This document shows positions 24,988 through 33,052 of a stretch of 33,535 nucleotides of DNA, piece after piece. Made by a program: the position numbers and the translations under genes. The stretch comes from Gammaproteobacteria bacterium (GTDB taxonomy: Bacteria; Pseudomonadota; Gammaproteobacteria; Arenicellales; Arenicellaceae). The notes below the pieces were generated by a model, which was not told where the DNA came from, ran no database searches, and saw only the letters and a program-made list of their open reading frames with translations. Where the stretch lies: contig JAFMHC010000024.1 in NCBI GenBank assembly GCA_017854775.1, positions 1-33,535 of the forward strand, given 5' to 3'. Within the stretch, counting starts at the first letter, position 1. Every line of letters starts with the position of its first letter.

Positions 24988-26015
24988 GCGCCACAAGAGT
25001 CGCGGACTATTAGCTTGGTTGGCAATAAAACCGACTGCACAGGTTCTTCGTTTATCGAGCGAATAACACTGTCAACCAATTCCTTTCCAGCCTCGAAAGT
25101 GTCTTGGCGGATTGTAGAGAGTGCCGGTGAAAGGTGTTCGGCGGTAGGGATATCATCAAAACCGACAATTGCTTTATCCAGTGGCACTCGAATACCTCGC
25201 TGGCGTAATGCTTTTATTGCGCCAATTGCAATCAGGTCACTGGCACAGAAAATACCTGAAAATTCTACGCCACTATCAAGTAATTCATTGGCCGCTTTGT
25301 AGCCGCTTTCTTCAGAGAAATTTGCCCGAAAGTGAAGTGGCTCTTGCACCTTAATTGAGTGTTTCTCATGAGCTCGTCGATAACCCGCGTAGCGGTCTCT
25401 GAGTTCTGGGTCGTCTTTTGATTCGTTACCTAAAAAGGCAATGTTTTTATGCCCGAGTGTTAGTAAGTGATCGGCCGCTAGAAACCCGCCTTGTTCGTTG
25501 TCGCAACCAACGAATAGCCCAGGTTGGTTTTCAATCACCGGCCCCCAGGTAACAAAATGAGCACCGGCTTCATCCAATTTCGAGATGCGCTTTATATAGC
25601 TAGTGTAATCGCCATAGCCTAAAAATATGATGCCGTCAGCTTTGTTAGCATCTTCATACTCGGCGTTCCAGTCATCACTCAATTGTTGAAATGAAATAAG
25701 CAGGTCATAACCTTGATTTGCGGTTGCGCGAGTGATGCTGCCAAGCATGGATAAAAAGAACGGGTTGATAAAAGCTTGGCTTTCACCAGATGACTCTTCA
25801 AATAAAAGCAGGGCAAGCGTGTTGGTCGTTTGCGAGCGCAAATTTCTGGCGTTCACATCAACTTTATAATTCAGTTCGCGAGCAATTTTTTGAACTCGCT
25901 GGCGTGTTTCCAAGCTGACTAAGGGGCTGTCGCGCAGCGCACGCGAGACAGTAGGTTGGGAAACCCCAGCCAAGTGTGCTATATCGACCGAGGTCGGTTT
26001 GTTCTTGCCTTTCAT
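24969..26015 (-). CDS. LacI-family transcriptional regulator of the maltodextrin genes
   Basis: A 348-residue LacI/GalR-type regulator: helix-turn-helix TSVDIAHLAGVSQPTVSRAL (8-27), hinge NARNLRSQTT (about 55-64) and a periplasmic-binding-protein-like effector domain (AFLGNES, IFCASDLIAIGAIKAL, VGFDDIP). AAGGG precedes the ATG. It is the only LacI-type gene in the window and lies in the sugar locus, so it is the natural candidate to bind the five TACGTA palindromes. The effector is probably maltose, a maltodextrin or glucose (inference). A HexR-like palindrome lies 15-29 bases upstream of its start. Its 3' end, encoding GTNAG and the stop, lies inside a 28-bp minisatellite. Confidence 0.92.
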   Translation of the reverse strand: MKGKNKPTSVDIAHLAGVSQPTVSRALRDSPLVSLETRQRVQKIARELNYKVDVNARNLRSQTTNTLALLLFEESSGESQAFINPFFLSMLGSITRATANQGYDLLISFQQLSDDWNAEYEDANKADGIIFLGYGDYTSYIKRISKLDEAGAHFVTWGPVIENQPGLFVGCDNEQGGFLAADHLLTLGHKNIAFLGNESKDDPELRDRYAGYRRAHEKHSIKVQEPLHFRANFSEESGYKAANELLDSGVEFSGIFCASDLIAIGAIKALRQRGIRVPLDKAIVGFDDIPTAEHLSPALSTIRQDTFEAGKELVDSVIRSINEEPVQSVLLPTKLIVRDSCGAGTNAG

Positions 26016-26029
26016 TTTTTTAGCCCTTA

Positions 26030-26044
26030 TGTAAATTTATTACA
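26030..26044. promoter_or_regulatory. HexR-like operator between lacI-type gene and gluP
   Basis: TGTAAATTTATTACA keeps both outer arms (TGTAA/TTACA) of the HexR consensus and differs in the A/T centre. It lies just upstream of the regulator start, where binding could block that gene, and 228 bases from gluP. Confidence 0.55.
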
Positions 26045-26079
26045 TTAACTGTTTTTAGTCACTTGTTTATTAGCTATCA

Positions 26080-26095
26080 TGTGACTATTCTCACT
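26080..26095. promoter_or_regulatory. CRP-like site upstream of gluP
   Basis: TGTGA-CTATTC-TCACT matches the CRP consensus TGTGA-N6-TCACA at nine of ten conserved positions. It lies in the divergent gap and could serve either gene. Confidence 0.5.
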
Positions 26096-26118
26096 TTTGG
26101 AGATGGCGTATTTAGTAC

Positions 26119-26134
26119 TTCAGCAATAGCTGAA
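26119..26134. promoter_or_regulatory. Small inverted repeat upstream of gluP
   Basis: TTCAGC-AATA-GCTGAA, a perfect 6-bp dyad. Function unknown; possibly an operator or leader hairpin. Confidence 0.25.
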
Positions 26135-26168
26135 TTATTACATAAACCAAACAAAGAGGAGCGGCTGA

Positions 26169-26198
26169 ATGTTACGAAGTTTGTATCCTGATGCCTAA
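26169..26198 (+). CDS. Possible nine-residue leader peptide upstream of gluP
   Basis: ATG at 26169 opens a nine-codon frame (MLRSLYPDA) ending in TAA, with AGAGGAG seven bases upstream, a better Shine-Dalgarno spacing than many genes here. It ends 73 bases before the gluP start. It could be a leader peptide or a chance match; no codon-repeat or paired hairpins typical of attenuation are evident. Confidence 0.25.
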   Translation: MLRSLYPDA

Positions 26199-26271
26199 GG
26201 AGAAGGCCGAGGCAGACTATTTATACTGCTCAGTGCTTTACTAAAAACTAATAAACATAAGAGATCAAATC

Positions 26272-27522
26272 ATGGCTCAAGCCCCAATGTCATCACCCGG
26301 TTCATCCCCCCAAGCTGCATCACCGTCTGATGGCAAAAACTACACCATTCCTCTGATTATTCTTACTTCACTATTTTTTATGTGGGGATTTTTAACCGTG
26401 CTAAACGACGTTCTCATACCTTATTTGAAAAACGTCTTTGAATTAAACTACACGCAAGCACTGTTGATTCAATTTTGTTTCTTTGCGGCCTATGGCGTTT
26501 GCTCGATCCCCGCCGGAGGTATTGTCAAGAGGCTTGGTTACCAGCGAGGTATTGTAGTAGGTCTAAGCATCGCAGCGGCTGGCTGCTTTATGTTTATTCT
26601 CGCTGCTAACTTGCTGTTGTACCCGGTTTTTCTTGGCGCGTTGTTCGTGTTGGCGGCCGGCATAACTCTATTGCAGGTTTCGGCCAATCCATATGTCGCT
26701 CTGCTCGGGCCATCTGAGACGGCTCCACGACGCTTAACACTAACTCAAGCATTTAACTCAGCGGGAGCATACCTAGGCCCAATTATTGGCGCTGCACTGA
26801 TTCTCGGAGCTGTGGCTGATTCGGCCTCAGGCGCCGACGCTGTAAAGATGCCCTATGCACGCTTAGGCATGGCCTTGTTAGTATTAGCGGTGATCTTTAT
26901 CTTCGTTAAACTGCCTAAAATTGATGAACCCGGAGCCGACAAAGGTAGTTATGGCGACGCGTTACAGTTCAAGCACCTAATTCTTGGTGTAATAGCAATC
27001 TTCGTTTACGTTGGCGCAGAAGTGTCAATCGGCAGCTTGATCATTAGCTTCTTGGGTGAGTCGCACATTGCTGGCATGGGCGAAGAGGAAGCGGCTAAAT
27101 ATGTTGCCAACTACTGGGGTTTAGCGCTAATCGGTCGCTTTATCGGGGTTGGCTTGATGTTTTACGTAGCGGGTAACATCATGCTAATGATCAACGGTTT
27201 AGCGGCGATTATTTTGCTGGCAGTGGTGATTACTACCGGCGGTGATTCAGCGTGGATGGCATTGATTGCAGTTGGCTTTTTTAATTCACTGATGTTCCCA
27301 ACTATTTTTAGCCTAGCGATCGCTAAACTAGGCCCTCTAGCTAGCCGAGGCTCGGGCTTGTTGTGCACCGCGATTATTGGTGGTGCGTTTATCCCGTTAT
27401 TACAAGGGGTTGTTGCCGACTCGGTTAATCTGCAAATATCCTTCGTGATTCCGATGGTTTGCTATGCCTACATAGCCTTCTATGGTTTTAAAGGCTGGAA
27501 GCCAAAAGGCCCAGGCCTCTAA
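26272..27522 (+). CDS. gluP: Glucose/galactose transporter, FucP-GluP family
   Basis: A 416-residue, about 12-helix MFS permease of the fucose/glucose-galactose proton-symporter family. Family marks: SLFFMWGFLTVLNDVLIPYL in helix 1, FCFFAAYGVCSIPAGGIVKR, and LLQVSANPYVALLGP with TQAFNSAGAYLGP. The N-terminal 22 residues are polar, rich in Pro and Ser. AAGAGA precedes the ATG. Adjacent glucokinase and the Entner-Doudoroff genes point to glucose as the main substrate, perhaps glucose released by periplasmic or extracellular GH13 activity (inference). Upstream lie a HexR-like site and a CRP-like site. It is convergent with glk and shares its terminator. Confidence 0.9.
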   Translation: MAQAPMSSPGSSPQAASPSDGKNYTIPLIILTSLFFMWGFLTVLNDVLIPYLKNVFELNYTQALLIQFCFFAAYGVCSIPAGGIVKRLGYQRGIVVGLSIAAAGCFMFILAANLLLYPVFLGALFVLAAGITLLQVSANPYVALLGPSETAPRRLTLTQAFNSAGAYLGPIIGAALILGAVADSASGADAVKMPYARLGMALLVLAVIFIFVKLPKIDEPGADKGSYGDALQFKHLILGVIAIFVYVGAEVSIGSLIISFLGESHIAGMGEEEAAKYVANYWGLALIGRFIGVGLMFYVAGNIMLMINGLAAIILLAVVITTGGDSAWMALIAVGFFNSLMFPTIFSLAIAKLGPLASRGSGLLCTAIIGGAFIPLLQGVVADSVNLQISFVIPMVCYAYIAFYGFKGWKPKGPGL

Positions 27523-27559
27523 TAGGGTTGCGGTTTATTGCAGGCCAAATTTTGATATA

Positions 27560-27597
27560 AAAAAAGCCCTGACAGATTGTTCTGTCAGGGCTTTTTT
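27560..27597. terminator. Bidirectional intrinsic terminator between gluP and glk
   Basis: A perfect 16-bp stem (AAAAAAGCCCTGACAG with CTGTCAGGGCTTTTTT) around a six-base loop. A-run on one side and T-run on the other, so it can end both converging transcripts. Confidence 0.95.
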
Positions 27598-27613
27598 AAT
27601 TACGGAACTTTGT

Positions 27614-28594
27614 TTACCCTTGCTCGATAATTTTGCGGGCGAATACGCTAGCACCCAATAGCCCTGGGTTTTTATGAGTGATCAGCCAGGTCGGTAAATC
27701 GGCCATTAAATGGCTATGTCTTCCCTTATTTTCGAATCCTTTCCTGAAGCGACTTGCCGCTAACTGATCAGGGTAGCGTTGGCATATTCCGCCACCGATA
27801 AACACACCGTTGTAGGCTCCTAGCGCTAATGCGATATCGCCAGCAACTTGGCCGAGCATTTCGAAGAAAAGGTCGAAGGTCTCTTCGCAAATAGGGTCGG
27901 TTTTGTTGATCCCTGCGACCGCAATATCAGCGGCGATAAGACCAGGGTTGTCTTGTCCGTGAATGGCGCATAACGCCTCGTGAATATTCACCAGACCTGG
28001 GCCAGACAATAGCCGTTCGCGCGAGATGCGATCATCAAACTTCTGATGAAGGTGGCTCAAGATTTCTCCCTGCAGCTGGTTCTCTGGTGAAAATCCGGCG
28101 TGACCGCCTTCGGTAACCAGCGGTATTAATTTGTTATCACGGCGCAATAATCCAGACATTCCTAAGCCGCTGCCAGGGCCAAGTGCGCCGACTGTATAGT
28201 CGCCATCAGGCAATGGCTGCCAATCGCCACCGATATTAATTACATCGTTTTCAGAAAGGCTGCTTAAGCTGTATGAAATTGCTTCCCAGTCATTGAGTAG
28301 GCTAACGTGTTCTATGTTGTAGCGTTCACGTAAATCGGCACAATCAATCGACCAATGGCTGTTTGGGAACACCACCTTTTCATTTTTAATCGGCCCAGCA
28401 ACAGCTAAGGCGATAGCGCCTAGTTGCTTGATATTGTGTGAGCTCAAATACCTATCTATGGCATCGCTTACATGCTCAAATTCAGCGGCCTCTAGCGTTT
28501 GCGCAGAGCTAAAATATTGAGGTGCGTCAGTGCTTAAGGCAAAGCGGGCATTAGTTCCGCCAATGTCTGCGATCAAGATTAGATGGTCATTCAT
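27614..28594 (-). CDS. glk: Glucokinase
   Basis: A 326-residue glucokinase of the E. coli Glk type, making glucose-6-phosphate from glucose and ATP in the cytoplasm. Seen: phosphate-binding ADIGGTNARFAL (9-20), catalytic Asp102 in LLNDWEA, GALGPGSGLGMSGL (136-149), the EGGHAGFSP motif (Glu162, His165) that contacts glucose, and the C-terminal FIGGGICQRY. Length fits the family (E. coli about 321). It is divergent from zwf, with a HexR-like site between, and supplies the substrate for Zwf. The Shine-Dalgarno is weak. Upstream of the start lies a degenerate 14-bp tandem repeat (28602-28650), in the untranslated leader or promoter. Confidence 0.95.
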   Translation of the reverse strand: MNDHLILIADIGGTNARFALSTDAPQYFSSAQTLEAAEFEHVSDAIDRYLSSHNIKQLGAIALAVAGPIKNEKVVFPNSHWSIDCADLRERYNIEHVSLLNDWEAISYSLSSLSENDVINIGGDWQPLPDGDYTVGALGPGSGLGMSGLLRRDNKLIPLVTEGGHAGFSPENQLQGEILSHLHQKFDDRISRERLLSGPGLVNIHEALCAIHGQDNPGLIAADIAVAGINKTDPICEETFDLFFEMLGQVAGDIALALGAYNGVFIGGGICQRYPDQLAASRFRKGFENKGRHSHLMADLPTWLITHKNPGLLGASVFARKIIEQG

Positions 28595-28601
28595 GCTAGT
28601 G

Positions 28602-28650
28602 CTCGGTTGATAAACTCGGTTGTTGAAACTCGGTTGCTAAAACTCAGTTG
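28602..28650. repeat. Degenerate 13-14-bp tandem repeat in the glk leader
   Basis: CTCGGTTG (last copy CTCAGTTG) starts at 28602, 28615, 28629 and 28643, joined by A/T-rich bases. It begins eight bases upstream of the glk start. Confidence 0.8.
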
Positions 28651-28860
28651 ATCGATAAGTGTGGTGATATGATCAATAGTGAACTGTTGAGTGATGTAGG
28701 CTTAAAGTTATGTCTATTTTAAAGGCTCTTCAACTCACTTTGGCGCTTTTTCGGCATATCAACCAGCTTTTCATTATTTTGCTGCAGAGCTGACTAAGTT
28801 GAGCCGTTTAATCGTGGGTAAAGCGAATAAAGTCATAATCAGTTTGTAATAATCTAACAT

Positions 28861-28879
28861 TTTACATAAAATATGTAAA
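28861..28879. promoter_or_regulatory. Inverted repeat overlapping the zwf HexR site
   Basis: TTTACATA-AAA-TATGTAAA, a perfect 8-bp dyad sharing its right arm with the HexR-like palindrome at 28874-28888, so two binding events here could compete. Confidence 0.4.
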
Positions 28880-28888
28880 TAAATTACA
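28874..28888. promoter_or_regulatory. HexR-like operator of zwf
   Basis: TGTAAATAAATTACA differs at one central base from the HexR consensus TGTAATTAAATTACA. It is 60 bases upstream of the zwf ATG and in the divergent glk/zwf gap. Confidence 0.75.
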
Positions 28889-28948
28889 TAATCGTACCGA
28901 GAGATGAGACCCAGCATTTCGACGGTCGGTATAAAGAGAGGAGCTTCG

Positions 28949-30409
28949 ATGCTTAATATATGCAATATCGTAATCGTTGGTGGTGAAGGCGATTTGGCCT
29001 TTCGTAAACTTTATCCAGCGCTTTACAGTCTACATAAAGAAAACTTATTGGCCGATAGCACTAAGATCGTCGGCTTTGGACGAGGCAAATACAGCTATGA
29101 AGACTTTCTCAATAACATGCGAAAGTGGACCGAAGAAAGTGACTATGTAAAATCGGTCGAAGATGAAAATTGGGATTCTTTCTCTAAACGCATCATGCAT
29201 TTCGACGGTGACGCTACCTCAGCGAAAGACATAAAGCGGCTACAAAAAAGTATGGGGCCTGAAGAGATTGTTTTTTACCTCTCTACACCGCCGTCAATTT
29301 TTGCCCCGATCTGCAAAGCCATGGGCGAAGCCGGTGTGGTGACGGCCAGTACCCGCCTTGTGGTTGAGAAGCCTTTGGGTGAATCATTGGCATCGTTTAA
29401 TGTAATTAACGACACTCTATTTGAAACATTTGAAGAGCACCAAATCTATCGAATCGATCATTATCTTGGTAAAGAAACGGTACAGAATTTACTCGCGCTA
29501 CGATTCGCAAATATCTTTTTTGAGCCGCTTTGGAATCGCAGCTATATAGACCATGTTCAAATAACCGTTGCTGAGAGTGTTGGCGCCGGTGGGCGCTGGA
29601 ATTATTACGATGAGTCTGGTGCCTTGCGTGACATGGTGCAAAACCATCTATTGCAGCTAGTTTGTATGGTGGCGATGGAGTTTCCCGCGCGTAATGAGGC
29701 CGATGATATTCGCGATGAAAAGCTCAAGGTTATTCGTTGCTTGAAGCCGATTGATGCCTCTAACGTGCAGACCCATACGGTGCGCGGGCAGTACACGCGG
29801 GGCTCAGTTAAGAACAAATTAGTGCCTGGCTATATCGAGGAAAAGGACGCCAAAGAGTCTTCCAAAACCGAAACCTTTGTCGCCATTAAAGCCGAGATTG
29901 AAAATAACCGCTGGCAGGGTGTGCCGTTTTATTTGCGCACCGGTAAGCGCATGTCTGAGCGATACTCTGAAATCGTGATTCAGTTTAAGCCGGTAATTTT
30001 TAAGTTTATCGACATTAATCCAAACGCCTTGAATAGCAATCAATTGGTGATTCGACTGCAGCCAAATGAAGGCATCGAAATGAAGATGATGAACAAGGTT
30101 CCGGGTTTGAATGAAAGCATGGACTTACAAAATGTCGGCCTTAATCTTTCCTTTGAAGAGGCTTTTGAAGATCACCGTAGCCCAAGTGCGTATGAACGGC
30201 TTATATTAGACGTGACTCGCGGCGACCAGACTTTGTTTATGCGATCCGATGAACTGCGTGGCGCGTGGTCATGGGTTGACGGTATGGTTGACGGTTGGGA
30301 AGCAGTTAAACAAATGCCACAGAAATACAAGGCTGGCTCTACTGGCCCCGACGATGCACTGGGCCTGTTAATTAAAGACGGCCGTAAGTGGCAAGATTTC
30401 GAAGGGTAG
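28949..30409 (+). CDS. zwf: Glucose-6-phosphate dehydrogenase
   Basis: A 486-residue enzyme that oxidises glucose-6-phosphate to 6-phosphogluconolactone with NAD(P). Substrate motif RIDHYLGKE (168-176, Lys175), the catalytic histidine in MVQNHLLQL, and VVEKPLGESL are present. The nucleotide loop reads GGEGDLAFRKL, with Glu where most family members have Ser or Thr. I chose ATG 28949 because AGAGGAG lies just upstream and the family N-terminus starts here; an in-frame ATG at 28904 would add 15 unlikely residues. First gene of zwf-pgl-edd-eda, with pgl six bases downstream. A HexR-like operator lies 60 bases upstream. Confidence 0.95.
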   Translation: MLNICNIVIVGGEGDLAFRKLYPALYSLHKENLLADSTKIVGFGRGKYSYEDFLNNMRKWTEESDYVKSVEDENWDSFSKRIMHFDGDATSAKDIKRLQKSMGPEEIVFYLSTPPSIFAPICKAMGEAGVVTASTRLVVEKPLGESLASFNVINDTLFETFEEHQIYRIDHYLGKETVQNLLALRFANIFFEPLWNRSYIDHVQITVAESVGAGGRWNYYDESGALRDMVQNHLLQLVCMVAMEFPARNEADDIRDEKLKVIRCLKPIDASNVQTHTVRGQYTRGSVKNKLVPGYIEEKDAKESSKTETFVAIKAEIENNRWQGVPFYLRTGKRMSERYSEIVIQFKPVIFKFIDINPNALNSNQLVIRLQPNEGIEMKMMNKVPGLNESMDLQNVGLNLSFEEAFEDHRSPSAYERLILDVTRGDQTLFMRSDELRGAWSWVDGMVDGWEAVKQMPQKYKAGSTGPDDALGLLIKDGRKWQDFEG

Positions 30410-30415
30410 GGTCTC

Positions 30416-31141
30416 ATGAACTCAAATTATACTTTCCATCAAGGTGCTGATGCCCAAAGCTTAGCTGAACATTTGGCTGGCGAAGTTGCACAGCAAATTT
30501 TTAAAGCGATCAGCGAAAAAGGCTCAGCGGTGCTTGCGCTATCAGGTGGTTCAACACCCAAGCCATTGTTTGAGGCACTGGCAGAGCATGACATTGAGTG
30601 GGGTAAAGTAATTATTACCCTAGTTGACGAGCGTTGGGTCGATGAAGAGCACGCCTTATCTAATGCCGCATTTATGAAAACCTATTTGCTTGATAAGTTA
30701 CCGGCCACGGTTCGATTCGTGCCTCTCTATCAGCAAGCTGACTCGGTTGAAGCGTCACTGCCATTTGTGATAGCCGACTATTTGCAAATCACCAACTCCA
30801 CCGTCGACGCGCCAAGGTCGTTTGATATTGTAATTCTTGGTATGGGGGGTGACGGCCACACTGCGTCATTCTTCCCCGATGCCGAGAATATTGCTGAGCT
30901 AATAGACATCGATTCAACTCAAGCCTTATTAAGCTGTAATTCGCCAAGCACGCAGGTGGAGCGAGTCACTTGGAGCTTACCAGTATTACTGAATACCAAC
31001 TTTCTGGCTTTGCATTTCACCGGTTTCGATAAGAGAGTGGTTTTTGAAACGGCTAGCGAGAACGGCGACGCCACATTGCTACCGATACGCAGTGTCTTGT
31101 TTCAAGACCGAGTTGCTTTGAATGTTTATTACGCGGACTAA
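30416..31141 (+). CDS. pgl: 6-phosphogluconolactonase
   Basis: A 241-residue enzyme that hydrolyses 6-phosphogluconolactone to 6-phosphogluconate. Family motifs: ALSGGSTPKPLFEAL (about 42-56), TLVDERWV, and GMGGDGHTASFFPDA (about 142-156), which form the sugar-phosphate site of this SIS-like fold. It starts six bases after zwf, so the two are translationally close in one transcript and catalyse consecutive steps. Length is typical. A 96-base gap with a degenerate repeat separates it from edd. Confidence 0.95.
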   Translation: MNSNYTFHQGADAQSLAEHLAGEVAQQIFKAISEKGSAVLALSGGSTPKPLFEALAEHDIEWGKVIITLVDERWVDEEHALSNAAFMKTYLLDKLPATVRFVPLYQQADSVEASLPFVIADYLQITNSTVDAPRSFDIVILGMGGDGHTASFFPDAENIAELIDIDSTQALLSCNSPSTQVERVTWSLPVLLNTNFLALHFTGFDKRVVFETASENGDATLLPIRSVLFQDRVALNVYYAD

Positions 31142-31154
31142 AGCATAAATAGAT

Positions 31155-31192
31155 GCTGTTAAAAATAAGCAGTTAAAACCTAAGCTGTTAAA
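31155..31192. repeat. Degenerate 14-15-bp repeat between pgl and edd
   Basis: GCTGTTAAA, GCAGTTAAA and GCTGTTAAA start at 31155, 31169 and 31184. No HexR palindrome is evident in this gap. Confidence 0.55.
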
Positions 31193-31237
31193 TTTATCAA
31201 TTGCTAGAACTTAACCATCGCCAAAATTGAATTAATT

Positions 31238-33040
31238 ATGAGTATTAAAGAAATTACCGATCGTATTATCGAACGAAGCAAAGATACCCGTGCAGAGTAT
31301 CTGGCCATGATTGAGCAGATGCGCAACGCGCCACCGGCTCCAGATCGATTGTCATGCAGCAATTGGGCGCACGTTGTTGCCGCCGAATCGGCGGAGGATA
31401 AAAAGTCGATGCCAGCCGGGCAGGGCGCTAATATCGGCATTGTCACTGCGTATAACGACATGTTGTCAGCACACCAACCGTTTGCCCAATACCCGAATAT
31501 CATTAAGCTGACGGCTCGCGATCTAGGCGCTACAGCGCAGGTTGCTGGCGGCGTTCCTGCCATGTGCGACGGCGTTACTCAAGGTCAGCCGGGTATGGAA
31601 CTGAGCCTCTTTAGCCGCGACGTGATCGCGCTAGCGACCGCTGTTTCGCTAAGCCACGATGTCTACGATGGTGTGATGTGTCTCGGCGTGTGCGATAAAA
31701 TCGTTCCAGGTTTGGTTATTGGTGCATTGCAGTTCGGGCACTTACCGGTGATGTTTGTACCAGCGGGCCCGATGCCATCGGGCATCCCGAATAAAGAGAA
31801 GGCACTTGCGCGGCAGAAATTTGCCACTGGCGAAATAGATAAAGCCAAGTTGCTAGAAAGTGAGTCAGCGTCATATCACAGCCCCGGAACCTGTACTTTT
31901 TACGGCACCGCCAACACCAATCAAACATTAATGGAAGCGTTAGGCTTGCAGCTGGCTGGAACCTCTTTTGTTAACCCTGGTACCTTGTTGCGAACTGAGC
32001 TAACAAGAGAATCTGTGCGTAAGTTGCTTGACCAAACATCTAAGGGCTCTAACTATCGCCCGTTAGCCGAAGTGATAACTGAAAAATCAATGGTCAACGC
32101 CATGGTGATGATGATGACCACCGGTGGTTCAACTAATTTGACCTTACATTTGATCGCCATGGCGGCGGCCGCTGGAATTCAAATTAACTGGCAAGATATG
32201 GATGATATTTCTCGTATGACGCCACTGTTAGCCAACGTTTACCCGAATGGCCAAGCCGATGTAAATCACTTCGAGCAAGCCGGAGGATTACCTTATCTAG
32301 TTAATCAACTTCGCTCGGTGAACATGCTTAACGAAGATGTAGTCAATGTCATGGGCGAGGGCTTAGATGCCTATACCAGAAAGCCACAAATCGATGCCGA
32401 TAGAAATATCTCCTGGGGCGAGCCAATTGTGGAGAGCGGTGATGACACAATATTAGCGACAACTTCGGCTCCATTTGCGGTTGAGGGCGGCATGCGAATT
32501 GTTGACGGTAATCTCGGCACCGGCGTAGTGAAAATATCCGCGGTCGATAAGCAGTACCAAATAATTGAAGCGCCCTGCAAAATTTTCGATACCCAAGATG
32601 GATTAAAAGCGGCCTTTGAAGCGGGTGACTTAAACTCAGATCATGTTGCGGTTGTACGATTTCAAGGCCCAGCGGCGAATGGCATGCCAGAGCTGCATAA
32701 ATTGACTCCCTACTTAGGTATTTTACAAGATAAAGGCTTCAAGGTTGCCTTGGTAACCGATGGTCGTATGTCAGGTGCCTCTGGCAAGGTACTCACCGCA
32801 ATGCACGTTAGCCCTGAAGCTAAAAAAGGGGGAATGCTAGCCTATTTGCAAGAGGGCGATGTAGTGCGGGTTAATTGTCATACTGGCGAGCTTTGCACTC
32901 TGGTCAGCGAAGCCGAGTTAGCTAAACGTGAGCCGGCTGACGAGCCAAAAATACTACAAACCTTAGGCCGAGGTCTATTTGAAAAAATGCGTGCTGTGGT
33001 CGGCGATTCAACGCTTGGCGCATCGTTCATTAGTAAATAA
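31238..33040 (+). CDS. edd: 6-phosphogluconate dehydratase
   Basis: A 600-residue IlvD/Edd-family enzyme that dehydrates 6-phosphogluconate to KDPG, the committing step of the Entner-Doudoroff pathway. The iron-sulphur ligands are visible as Cys110 (PAMCDGVTQG), Cys152 (CLGVCDKIVPG) and Cys219 (GTCTFYGTANTNQ). MMTTGGSTNLTLH and the C-terminal VTDGRMSGASGKV complete the family pattern. Length matches E. coli Edd (about 603). It is followed 12 bases later by eda. The Shine-Dalgarno before the ATG is poor. Confidence 0.96.
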   Translation: MSIKEITDRIIERSKDTRAEYLAMIEQMRNAPPAPDRLSCSNWAHVVAAESAEDKKSMPAGQGANIGIVTAYNDMLSAHQPFAQYPNIIKLTARDLGATAQVAGGVPAMCDGVTQGQPGMELSLFSRDVIALATAVSLSHDVYDGVMCLGVCDKIVPGLVIGALQFGHLPVMFVPAGPMPSGIPNKEKALARQKFATGEIDKAKLLESESASYHSPGTCTFYGTANTNQTLMEALGLQLAGTSFVNPGTLLRTELTRESVRKLLDQTSKGSNYRPLAEVITEKSMVNAMVMMMTTGGSTNLTLHLIAMAAAAGIQINWQDMDDISRMTPLLANVYPNGQADVNHFEQAGGLPYLVNQLRSVNMLNEDVVNVMGEGLDAYTRKPQIDADRNISWGEPIVESGDDTILATTSAPFAVEGGMRIVDGNLGTGVVKISAVDKQYQIIEAPCKIFDTQDGLKAAFEAGDLNSDHVAVVRFQGPAANGMPELHKLTPYLGILQDKGFKVALVTDGRMSGASGKVLTAMHVSPEAKKGGMLAYLQEGDVVRVNCHTGELCTLVSEAELAKREPADEPKILQTLGRGLFEKMRAVVGDSTLGASFISK

Positions 33041-33052
33041 GAAGGCAAAACA

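Noticed and set aside
28904-28948. Upstream ATG for zwf
   Set aside because: The strong AGAGGAG and the family N-terminus both point to ATG 28949.
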